Source: Variovorax sp. dw_308
GTDB taxonomy: Bacteria; Pseudomonadota; Gammaproteobacteria; Burkholderiales; Burkholderiaceae_C
NCBI RefSeq assembly: GCF_019207085.1
Contig: NZ_JAATOM010000025.1
Coordinates: 20,211-84,210, forward strand
Direction of reading: 5' to 3'
Length of the DNA: 64,000 bases
Shown here: one piece after another, positions 8,859 to 16,713 of the stretch
Numbering within the stretch: position 1 is the first letter of the stretch
Layout of the letters: each line of letters starts with the position of its first letter
Made by a program: the position numbers and the translations under genes
The notes under the pieces: model-generated
Told to the model about the DNA's origin: nothing
Seen by the model: only the letters and a program-made list of their open reading frames with translations
Databases searched by the model: none

Positions 8859-9605
8859 TCAAAGCTTCGAGCCGCCATCGACGCGCAGGGTGTCGCCGGT
8901 GATCCAGCGTGACGCGTCGGAGGCCAGGAAGGCGACGACATCGCCGATGTCGTCGGGCTGCGCGATGCGCTTCAGCGCCTGCATTCCCAACGTGAAATCG
9001 CGGCCCGCGTCGGTGCGCGCGAACTTCGACATGTCGGTGTCGACCACTCCCGGGGCGACCGCGTTGACGCGGATGCCGCGCTCACCGAGTGCCGACGCGA
9101 AGTGCTTGACCAGCGTGTCGATCGCGCCCTTGGTCGCGGCATAGGCCGACAACGCGCCGACAGACGCATGCGCGGCCAACGATGACAGCAGCACCACGCT
9201 GCTGCCCTTGCCGAGAATGGGCAGCAACTGCTGGACAAGGAAGTAAGGCGCGCGCACGTTGACGGCGAACATGCGATCGAAGTCCTCGACGGTCGTGTCC
9301 TCGATCGCCGCACCGACGGAGATGCCGGCGTTCGCGACCAGTATGTCGAGCCGGCCACCGATCACCTCGCGTACGTGGCGCGCGAGCTGGTGCGCACCGT
9401 CAGCCGCGCTCATGTCGGCGGCAACCGCGTCGGCCTTGCCGCCAGCCTTGCGGATTTCAGCGACGACTGCGTTTGCTTCTTCGGCGCCGCGGCCGTAGTG
9501 GACAAGCACCTGGGCGCCGGCTTTGGCGAGCGCCAGCGCGGCGGACTTGCCCATGCCGCGGGAGGCACCGGTGACGAGAGCGGTCTTGCCTGTGAGGTAG
9601 GTCAT
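8859..9605 (-). CDS. SDR-family NAD(P)-dependent oxidoreductase
   Basis: The 248-residue protein is a classical short-chain dehydrogenase/reductase. It has the nucleotide-binding TGASRGMG (residues 12-19), NAG, the catalytic Ser-Tyr-Lys set (LLSSLAAH, then YAATK), and the C-terminal ITGDTLRVDGG typical of FabG-like members. It is transcribed divergently from a LysR gene 104 bases away with an operator-like palindrome between them, so that LysR probably regulates it. The substrate is unknown. Confidence 0.88.
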   Translation of the reverse strand: MTYLTGKTALVTGASRGMGKSAALALAKAGAQVLVHYGRGAEEANAVVAEIRKAGGKADAVAADMSAADGAHQLARHVREVIGGRLDILVANAGISVGAAIEDTTVEDFDRMFAVNVRAPYFLVQQLLPILGKGSSVVLLSSLAAHASVGALSAYAATKGAIDTLVKHFASALGERGIRVNAVAPGVVDTDMSKFARTDAGRDFTLGMQALKRIAQPDDIGDVVAFLASDASRWITGDTLRVDGGSKL

Positions 9606-9671
9606 GATTCATTCCTGGTTGTTGCAGCATCGCTGCGGATGAGAGGAATTTATGGCCACCTTGCGGGTTGC

Positions 9672-9684
9672 ACAAAGACTTTGT
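9672..9684. promoter_or_regulatory. LysR operator-like palindrome
   Basis: A perfect inverted repeat ACAAAG-A-CTTTGT sits in the 104-base gap between the divergent SDR and LysR genes, 26 bases before the LysR start. Symmetry and position fit a LysR-type autoregulatory and activation site. The protein match is inferred. Confidence 0.5.
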
Positions 9685-9709
9685 AAGCTGGCTGCCATAC
9701 CTTGAAAGC

Positions 9710-10627
9710 ATGGGAGCGCCATTGGAACTTCGCCACCTTCGCTACTTCGTCGCCGTTGCCGAAGCGGGCAGCATGACTGTCGCAGCAACGCAAAGGCTGC
9801 ATACCGCGCAGCCCTCGTTGAGCCGGCAGTTGCGCGACCTGGAATATGAGGTCGGCACGCCGTTGATGACGCGCGGTGCCCGCGGCATCGAGCTCACCGC
9901 GGCCGGCCGTGCCTTTCTCGACCACGCGCGGCTGGCGTTGTCTCAGGTCGAAGCGGCAGGCCTCGCGGCACGCCGCGCCGCGCAGCCCCCGAAGGCCACC
10001 TTCGCGCTGGGTTTCCTCACCGGCCAGGAGATGGACTGGCTGCCCGAGGCGATGCATGTGCTGCGCGACGAATTGCCAAGACTCGACGTCACCGTGTCGA
10101 GCCAGTTCTCGCCTGATCTGGCGAAAGGACTGCTGAATGGAACGCTCGATGCCGCGTTCATGCGGCCTGAGCAAGGCGCCGGCGATCTGGTCTTTCGCGT
10201 CGTGGTCGACGAACCGTTGGTCGTCGTGCTTCCCAGCGATCACCCTCTGGCCGCGCGCAAGGCGATCGACCCGGTAGCGCTTGCCGGCGAGCCGTTCATC
10301 AACGTCTCCAGTACCGCGCCGGCCTTGCGAATCGTCATTGACGACTACGTTGATCGCGCGGGGCTGGACGTCAAGCTTCACCATGAAGCCGACAACCTGG
10401 CGATGGCGATTTCGCTGGTCGCATCGACGCGTGGGTTTGCCCTGCTACCGATCTATGCCGAGAACTTTCTGCCCTGGTCGGTTGTCGCGCGCCCGATCAA
10501 GGGCGGGGACGCTCCAAAGATCCCTTTGATGGTGGCGCACCACAAGGCAAATGCATCCCCGACCTTGAAGCTCTTCTTGTCCAGGCTCGATGAATTGATC
10601 GCCCGCGTTTCACGAAAGCATCGTTGA
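9710..10627 (+). CDS. LysR-family transcriptional regulator
   Basis: LysR regulator of 305 residues with the N-terminal helix-turn-helix (LRHLRYFVAVAEAGSMTVAA, then TAQPSLSRQLRDLE) and a PBP2-like effector domain. ATG 9710 is used because the family N terminus begins with MGAPLELRHLRYF; a TTG at 9668 lies within the likely operator. It is divergent from the SDR gene, its probable target. Only 11 bases after its stop begins the decayed AsmA copy, so the gene's 3' side marks a rearrangement junction. Confidence 0.88.
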   Translation: MGAPLELRHLRYFVAVAEAGSMTVAATQRLHTAQPSLSRQLRDLEYEVGTPLMTRGARGIELTAAGRAFLDHARLALSQVEAAGLAARRAAQPPKATFALGFLTGQEMDWLPEAMHVLRDELPRLDVTVSSQFSPDLAKGLLNGTLDAAFMRPEQGAGDLVFRVVVDEPLVVVLPSDHPLAARKAIDPVALAGEPFINVSSTAPALRIVIDDYVDRAGLDVKLHHEADNLAMAISLVASTRGFALLPIYAENFLPWSVVARPIKGGDAPKIPLMVAHHKANASPTLKLFLSRLDELIARVSRKHR

Positions 10628-10638
10628 ATCGCCGTGAA

Positions 10639-10806
10639 GAACGCTTCGACATCATCGTCGCACCCAAGCCCAAGCAAGCCGGCATGCTCTCTCTGCGCAA
10701 GCCGGTGCGCCTCCATGGCAGCATCACGCGACCTGGCTACCGCTTCGAGAAGGGGCCGCTGCTTGCGCGCGCGGGTGGCGCCATCGCGCCGGCCGCGCGC
10801 AAGTGA
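10639..10806 (+). pseudogene. fragment of an AsmA gene 3' end
   Basis: This stretch encodes ERFDIIVAPKPKQAGMLSL, then GYRFEKGPLLARAGGAIAP and AARK plus stop. It parallels the C terminus of the AsmA gene at 5405-7450. DNA from 10639 matches 7163-7312 closely, then jumps to sequence equal to 7431-7454, losing about 118 bases. The identical block around the stop continues four bases past it. A start at 10624 could give a 60-residue peptide, but a broken copy is the simpler reading. Together with the intact gene it brackets the binding protein/SDR/LysR block. Confidence 0.7.
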
Positions 10807-11297
10807 TCGCGGCGCGGACCGGTCCAGACCGACTCGAATTTGCTCTGCGGTTGTCCACGCCTCTTGAAGACTGCCGTTTGAAGCGTGCAGCAGACGACCA
10901 GGCGCTCGGCGACCTCCTCCAATCTCCTCCACCACGCGATAGATCTCGGCCGAGTCGATGCGTACGCCAGTTGGTTCAAGGTCGAGTCGGAGCGACCGCG
11001 GAACACACCTTCGGAGCGATCAAGCCCAGGATGAGGTCCACGTGCCCAAGGCCCTCCTGTCCGCGGGCGCCCCTCGCATGACACGGCGGTGTCTCGTCGA
11101 GAACTGGTTGCGGCTGTTCGAGTTTTCAAGCTGAACGGCGGCAGCGGCCGAAAGCTGAATTACGCGCTTTGCTCGATGCGCGACTGCTGTCCCTCGAAAC
11201 TTGATAAACATCTAGCCCACGACGAGGTCGGCCTCCGTTCACGGGGCTATCGTTTGGATTCCAGTTCAACCGATGGTCCACATTGAAGGAGGCCAAG
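10807..11297. other. gene-free region upstream of IS110 transposase
   Basis: About 490 bases with no supported gene. The part nearest the transposase (from roughly 11090) could be the left end of the insertion element. I cannot fix its boundary, because IS110 elements usually lack terminal inverted repeats and target duplications. Confidence 0.4.
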
Positions 11298-12314
11298 ATG
11301 AAACTGTACGCGGGGATTGACTTGCATTCCAACAACAGCGTGGTGTGTGTGCTCGACGAGCATGACAGGGTAGTGTTCTCCAAGCGCCTGCCCAATGATC
11401 TGACGGCGATCATTGCCGCGCTGCGGGCATGTGTAGGAGCGTTGATTGGCGTGGCCGTGGAGTCCACCTACAACTGGTACTGGCTGGTCGATGGATTGCA
11501 GGATGCGGGAATGACCGTGCACTTGGTCAACACCGCTGCCGTCAAGCAGTACGACGGGCTCAAACATGCTGGCGACTTCAGCGACGCCCGCCACTTGGCG
11601 CATCTGCTGCGCTTGGGCATTCTGCCCACAGGGCACATTTATCCGCGCGAGGAGCGCGCAGTGCGCGACCTGCTGCGCAAGCGCGGCCAGCTCGTTCGCC
11701 AGCGCAGCACGCAGATCCTGAGCATGCACAACCTGGTGGCACGCAACCTGGGAGCCAATGCCAGCGGCAATGAGATCAAGCGCTGGACCAGGGAGTCCAT
11801 CGAGGTGATGGCGCTGCTGGACGAGCAGAAGCTGGCGCTGCATGCCAACTTGGCTGTGATGGAGTGCCTGGACACGCAGGTCAAGGCGCTGGAAAAGAGC
11901 ATTTTGGCACGCGTGAAGCTGCGTGAGGACTACCGTGCACTCAAGACGGTCAGCGGCATCGGCGAAGTGCTGGCTCTGACGATTGCACTGGAGACGGGGG
12001 ACATTGGTCGCTTCCCCAGCCCCGGCAACTTCGCCTCCTACGCGCGCACCGTGGACAGCCGGCGCGAATCCAATGGCAAGAAGAAGGGCGAAGGCAATGC
12101 CAAGTGTGGAAACAAGGACTTGGCCTGGGCCTTCATCGAGGCAGCGCACTTCGCCATACGCTATGACGCCACGATCAAGCGGTGGTATCAGAAGAAGTCC
12201 GCGCACAGCCTGTCGGTGGTAGCAATCAAGGCGGTGGCGCACAAGCTGGCACGCGCCTGCTACTACGTGATCAAAAACGGCCAGCCCTTCGACGCGGCAA
12301 GGGCCTTCGGATAA
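11298..12314 (+). mobile_element. IS110-family transposase gene
   Basis: The 338-residue product is a DEDD transposase of the IS110 family, which moves DNA as a recombinase guided by a bridge RNA. The RuvC-like acidic set is Asp8 (YAGIDLHS), Glu55 (AVESTYNW), Asp93 and Asp96 (AGDFSDARH). The C-terminal Transposase_20 domain carries the nucleophile region with Ser247 (SPGNFASYART). The ATG at 11298 follows GAAGGAGG. The gene looks full length and intact, so the element may be active. Element ends were not identified. Confidence 0.9.
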
Positions 12315-12666
12315 GTGCGGCCATGCAAGACGCCGGCATGCACGCGAACATATCCCCATCGTTCGTCATGGCCAATGCGGCATCGCGCCGCATCGGACGC
12401 AACGAACGTCGTGGTGGCGCGATGCCGGCGCAGCGCAGCGCTGAAGATTTGGGAACGGCAACGGCAGCGCCACTTCGGAGGTTGGTACAACCATCAAACT
12501 TGATTGCGCGCCGTTGCCGATCCCGCCAGGGATCATGCAAGTTTCGTTGCGCCCGCAGCGCGAGCCACAAGGGGTTGGATCACCGCGCAGGCGGTCAAAC
12601 CATAGACTTGTGCGAGCCTATGCGCTCGCTGTGAATGGACACGCTAGGGAACAGAGGGTTTTCTGG

Positions 12667-12747
12667 GGCTGCGGATGCAGCCAGGGGCCACGCACCGCAA
12701 GGTGCCACCGCCTTGATCCTGATGGGTGACTGGTGCGCTGCGGCGCA
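12667..12747 (+). ncRNA. candidate IS110 bridge-RNA-like structured region
   Basis: Three compact hairpins follow one another: GGCTGC-GGAT-GCAGCC (12667-12682), GCACC-GCAA-GGTGC with a GNRA-type tetraloop (12692-12705), and TGCGC-TGCG-GCGCA (12734-12747). Clustered stem-loops in an insertion element's non-coding end are expected for a bridge RNA. A position 3' of the transposase would fit the IS1111-type arrangement. The assignment is inference; guide loops were not matched to element ends. Confidence 0.35.
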
Positions 12748-12846
12748 ACCGTGATCTGAGAACCAAGTGTGCGGCGGTTCGCGTGATTCGCAGACGGTGC
12801 GAGCAGAAATATGCGGGAGAGTCGCAGGGGTGCGGTCTTCCCTATT

Positions 12847-12889
12847 GACGGAGACGGCTAATGGGTGACGGAGACGGCTAATGGGTGAC
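12847..12889. repeat. 20-base tandem repeat, about 2.1 copies
   Basis: The unit GACGGAGACGGCTAATGGGT occurs twice exactly (12847-12866 and 12867-12886) followed by GAC. It lies in non-coding DNA downstream of the IS110 transposase and may mark an element edge or a slippage duplication. Confidence 0.85.
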
Positions 12890-13169
12890 CTCCAATGGCA
12901 AGTCCGCTGCAGCGGCCAAACGAGATCGCGTTGAACGGCAGGTTCGGCATGTCGCGAAACGGTGTTCGGGGCCCCAAGCGGAAGTGCAGGGCCGCTATTG
13001 AAACGCCGCAGAGCGGACGGTCAGCCCGGGCACTGCCCTCGCACCGGCTCGCCGAAGCGAGTCCGAGCGCGCCAATCGAGGAGGCGCAGACGACCTCGGA
13101 AACTCGACTCGGCAACCGATTGAAGGCGGACAATCTCATGGAACCTTCACTTATCAAGAGATCGGCTGA

Positions 13170-14171
13170 ATGATCACGCGACGAAGCATTTCCCTCGCCG
13201 GTGGCATCGTTGTCCTCGCATCGTTGGGCTTCCCTGCGTATCCCGACGATTCGTTCTGGAAAATTGGGTACATAGGCATATCGCCGATTGGATCACCCGA
13301 GGGAGAGCGGGTCTTTGATTCCTTTTTGATTGGCCTCAGTCAGGATGGATTTGTCGAGGGCAAGAACATCGCTGTCGAGCGACGATCCATCAATGGCGAC
13401 CCCGACCGGTCCCCGCAAGTTGTCGCAGACCTGATTGGACGGGGTGTCAACGTCCTTGTTGTCTCCGGCACGGCGACCACTCGAGCAGCCAAGGAAGCGA
13501 CCAACACTATTCCGATAGTGACCGCGAGTTTGTCCAATCCAGTTGCCAGTGGTCTTATCTCCAGTCTCGGCCGACCTGGCGGAAACCTCACAGGCGTGAC
13601 AAATTTCGACATAGACCTGAATCCGAAGCGACTCGAGTTACTGAAATCCGCAGTACCAGGAGCTGCGCGGCTCCTCCTCATCCAGGACAACCGCTACATA
13701 TTCGATGCCAGGACAGCCTCCACGATCAATCGAAATCTGAATGAGGCTGCGCGATCTCTGGGTGTTCGCCTGCTGGAGGTCGCAGTCGCGACGAGGCAAG
13801 ATATGGAACAACTGAATTCCCTGTTCGGGCACGAGCAGGTCGACGGCATAGTCGTTGGGGAGATTCCTGCCATTTCACTGATTCACAAAGAGTTGTCCGA
13901 GCTCGCACTGCGGCATAGATTGCCCATGCTCGCTCCGGTCCGATTCGCAGCGGACGACGGCGTCTTGCTCGCCTACGGACCCGATCTTCCCGAACTCTTT
14001 CGGCTGGCAGGTGGCTACGTGGCGAAGATTCTCAACGGTGCCAAACCGGCCGAACTACCCATGCAGCAGCCGACGAAGGTCGAATTGATCGTCAATCTGA
14101 AGACGGCAGATGCAATTGGCACACCCATCTCACGGCAATTTTTGCTGCGGGCTGACGCAGTGATTCATTGA
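13170..14171 (+). CDS. ABC_sub_bind-family periplasmic binding protein
   Basis: The 333-residue protein belongs to the ABC_sub_bind (PF04392) group of periplasmic binding proteins. An N-terminal signal of twin-arginine-like character (MITRRSISLAGGIVVLASLG) leads into the family segments WKIGYIGISP, GLSQDGFVEGKNI, FDIDLNPKRLELLK and a C-terminal RADAVIH. Such proteins are very numerous in Burkholderiales and often lack dedicated permease genes, as here. The ligand is unknown. Base composition is somewhat less GC-rich than neighbouring genes. Confidence 0.8.
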   Translation: MITRRSISLAGGIVVLASLGFPAYPDDSFWKIGYIGISPIGSPEGERVFDSFLIGLSQDGFVEGKNIAVERRSINGDPDRSPQVVADLIGRGVNVLVVSGTATTRAAKEATNTIPIVTASLSNPVASGLISSLGRPGGNLTGVTNFDIDLNPKRLELLKSAVPGAARLLLIQDNRYIFDARTASTINRNLNEAARSLGVRLLEVAVATRQDMEQLNSLFGHEQVDGIVVGEIPAISLIHKELSELALRHRLPMLAPVRFAADDGVLLAYGPDLPELFRLAGGYVAKILNGAKPAELPMQQPTKVELIVNLKTADAIGTPISRQFLLRADAVIH

Positions 14172-14435
14172 TGTTCACCTTGAACGCCCGCTCAAGGCCG
14201 ATCCTGCGGCTTCGAACACTTCCCGTAAGTTGCCTCTCGGCCTGAGAGGGCAACCCTTCCGCGGGGGAGACTGCTCCCGGCACAGCTTCGCAGGCACAGT
14301 CCCGGCCAGGGCTCGACGTTCGTCGCAGGCTCACAACAAAGCCGTCGTGAGCGCGTGCGCATTGACCCGGCGGCGTCAACAATCGGTCGGAATGATGAGC
14401 CGACATTAGACTGCACCATAGATCAACCCCGTGAG

Positions 14436-15500
14436 ATGACGCCCTCTTCCCTGCCCGATTTCGCCGAGCGAGCCAGCCTCGAAGAAGCGCTGTGCAAAGC
14501 CGGCGTGCTTGACGGAAGGAGCGTCACCGGGGTGTCGACCGAAGCATCGTATGCGACGGTGTTGTCACACATTTTCAGGTTGCGCCTCGCATACGCGGGC
14601 GCCATGTCCAAAGCGCCCGCCACCTTGATATTGAAAGCTGGCCTTGCGGATCGACCTGGCGGCCCGTGGGCCGGCGGCAAGCACGAGGTAGCCTTCTACC
14701 GAGACGTTGCTCCCTTGATGCCTCGCGGCATCGTCCCTCGTTGCTTCGCCGCCCATTGGAATGGCGACACCGGGACGTGGCACTTGCTGCTGGAAGACTT
14801 GACGGATTCGCACTTCATCGCGACACGCTGGCCTCTGCCGCCTGACTTCGCGCAAAGCGAGTCGGTCATTCGAACGCGCGCCCGTTGTCAAGCCGCATTC
14901 TGGGACGATCCTCGTCTCGGCGTGGCCATAGGTACTTGGCAGGATGCTCGTGCCCATGAAGAGGCAACGAAGGCGATGGTTGCTCATTTCTCCCGATTCG
15001 CGGATGAGATGGGCGATCGGTTGTCGCTCGAGCGGCGGTCCCTTTGCGAAAGATTGTTCGATTCTGCGCCGCACCTGGCGCAAAGATACCTGTCGCGGCG
15101 CAACATGACGATCATTCAAGGCGACGCGCATGTCTGGAACTGCTTCTTGCCGAAGGATGGCGCGAAAGACGGTGGCAGGTTGTTCGATTGGGATGCCTGG
15201 CAAGTGAATACCGGTTCGGACGACCTCGCTTGCATGATGGCCCAGCAGTGGTATCCCGAGTTGCGTCAGCGTTTCGAGCTGCGCCTCCTCGACTGCTTTC
15301 ATGAAGAGCTTGTGGCTCGGGGCGTGCAGGGCTATGACCGGCGCGCATTGCAGGATGACTACAGGCTGTCGGCACTCTGGCTGATCGCGACACCGATCTG
15401 GCAGCACGCAATCGGCATTCCTCCAGTCATTTGGTGGAACAATTTCGAGCGCGTCTGCATGGCCGTCGACGACTTGGACTGCCGCGAACTGTTGCTATAG
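14436..15500 (+). CDS. aminoglycoside phosphotransferase/choline-kinase-like protein
   Basis: The 354-residue protein has the APH kinase-like fold. The catalytic-loop motif reads IIQGDAHVWNCF (HGD replaced by QGD) and the metal-binding motif FDWDAWQVNTGSDDLA. Similar proteins in environmental bacteria phosphorylate small alcohols or remain uncharacterised; resistance function should not be assumed. The start at 14436 (MTPSSLPDF) fits the family better than the upstream in-frame start at 14355. It stands alone, with gaps on both sides. Confidence 0.7.
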   Translation: MTPSSLPDFAERASLEEALCKAGVLDGRSVTGVSTEASYATVLSHIFRLRLAYAGAMSKAPATLILKAGLADRPGGPWAGGKHEVAFYRDVAPLMPRGIVPRCFAAHWNGDTGTWHLLLEDLTDSHFIATRWPLPPDFAQSESVIRTRARCQAAFWDDPRLGVAIGTWQDARAHEEATKAMVAHFSRFADEMGDRLSLERRSLCERLFDSAPHLAQRYLSRRNMTIIQGDAHVWNCFLPKDGAKDGGRLFDWDAWQVNTGSDDLACMMAQQWYPELRQRFELRLLDCFHEELVARGVQGYDRRALQDDYRLSALWLIATPIWQHAIGIPPVIWWNNFERVCMAVDDLDCRELLL

Positions 15501-15853
15501 CGACGCATGGCAGGAGCGGCCAACAGCAGACATTGGACCAACCGGCCACCGCCAAGGCCCGCACCAACCCGAACATCGCAAGCCACAGGCAAAGTCGGCA
15601 GGTTTCTCGTCGCAAGCCCCTGCAACAGAGCGCGCGCACTCGCGCGGGACGTCGCGGTCGGGCAAGCATATCGTCCTTGTAGTGCAGGCGCGCCAGCAAC
15701 ATAATCGGCGCCGGCAACTGTACGAAAAGAAAGCAGGAATGCCCCGTCGCTTGCCGTGCCGGGCGCGAGGCAGTCCTCGAACGTGGCGTCGCTGCAAATC
15801 TTCGACGACGCACCTGCGAACGATTCGCGAGCCACGCGGTTTTCAAGAGTGAG
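15501..15853. other. gene-free stretch
   Basis: About 350 bases downstream of the kinase-like gene. Open frames on both strands here lack family similarity or a ribosome site. I see no terminator or repeat. Confidence 0.4.
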
Positions 15854-16051
15854 GTGATGATGCACTTTGTCTTCAGTGCCCTCGATGGCGTGGACGCGCG
15901 CTCACCAGTGATCAGCACGTCGTACACGTTCGCGCAGTACGACCGCAAGATCGCGACGATCGTTGGCGCGGCCGACCCGCCGGACCGCGCAGGGATGACG
16001 CATACGATGAAGCGCCTTGGGCCGATGCCGTCGGTCCCTGCGCAGGCCTGA
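15854..16051 (+). CDS. possible 65-residue small protein
   Basis: This short frame (begins MMMHFVFSALDGVDARS) ends in TGATG, sharing one base with the start of the ParB-like gene, which would allow translational coupling. A weak GAGTGAGG ribosome-like site precedes it. I recognise no domain. It may equally be a remnant whose open frame is chance. Confidence 0.3.
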   Translation: MMMHFVFSALDGVDARSPVISTSYTFAQYDRKIATIVGAADPPDRAGMTHTMKRLGPMPSVPAQA

Positions 16052-16713
16052 TGTCCTCGCACCAACACTTGATTCAAGCCGCCCTTGCGGACCTGCATCC
16101 GACGCAGATTACCGTGGGCCGAGCGGAGGTGGTCGCCAAGCGCGCGCAATGGGCGCAACTCAAGCGCAAGGAGCGCGATCGAACGCTGGCCGCCCATTGG
16201 TTCCCGGCCGTCAAGGGACCGAACGGGCGCTTCTACATCGTCGACCATCATCATCTGGGCGTGGCGCTGCACGAAGAGCGCGTCGAATCGGTTTGGGTCA
16301 TGCCGCTGGACGATCTCTCCGAAGTCGCCGGAGAGAACTTCTGGCGCTTGATGGAGTTTCATCGGTGGGCGCATCCGTACGACGAGACAGGCAAGCGCCG
16401 CGGATATGACGCAATTCCTTCGAAGATCGCCAAGCTGCGCAACGACCCCTATCGCAGCTTGGCCGGCTTCGTCCGAAACGCGGGTGGCTATGCCAAGGAC
16501 GCGGCACCGTTCGCCGAGTTTCTCTGGGCCGATTTCTTCCGGCCCCAGATTCCCGTCAAGATCCTCGAGAGGGGCAGCGACGGCACGTTGCTGCCCGAGG
16601 CGGTACAACAAGCGGTCGCACTGGCGCGCGGGCCGGCCGCACGCTGCCTGCCCGGGTGGACGGGCGTGACGACTGCGGCAAACTTGTCTGCCAGCATCGG
16701 CAACGCCACTTGA
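16051..16713 (+). CDS. ParB-like (ParBc_2) family protein
   Basis: The 220-residue protein resembles the ParB-like nuclease family PF08857 (ParBc_2). It shows an N-terminal HPTQITVGRAEVVAKRAQW, then FPAVKGPNGRFYIVDHHHL, a His-rich motif that is the family's hallmark. It lacks the DNA-binding helix-turn-helix of chromosome-partition ParB, so partitioning is unlikely. Members are typically exported or orphan proteins of unknown role. Its TGA overlaps the TTG start of the SulP transporter gene, pointing to one transcript and possibly a shared function. Confidence 0.7.
   Translation: MSSHQHLIQAALADLHPTQITVGRAEVVAKRAQWAQLKRKERDRTLAAHWFPAVKGPNGRFYIVDHHHLGVALHEERVESVWVMPLDDLSEVAGENFWRLMEFHRWAHPYDETGKRRGYDAIPSKIAKLRNDPYRSLAGFVRNAGGYAKDAAPFAEFLWADFFRPQIPVKILERGSDGTLLPEAVQQAVALARGPAARCLPGWTGVTTAANLSASIGNAT

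Larger units (their letters stand above)
12315..13169. other. non-coding region after the transposase
   Basis: About 855 bases without a convincing gene. It contains a run of hairpins at 12667-12747, a 20-base tandem repeat at 12847-12889, and then sequence leading into the next gene. Part is probably the right non-coding end of the IS110 element; the rest may be decayed mobile DNA. Confidence 0.5.

Noticed and set aside
14436..15500. Antibiotic-resistance kinase.
   Set aside because: The APH-like fold is widespread in non-resistance enzymes, and the QGD motif departs from known resistance APHs.
16051..16713. Chromosome or plasmid partition ParB.
   Set aside because: It lacks the helix-turn-helix and a ParA partner; it belongs to the distinct ParBc_2 group.
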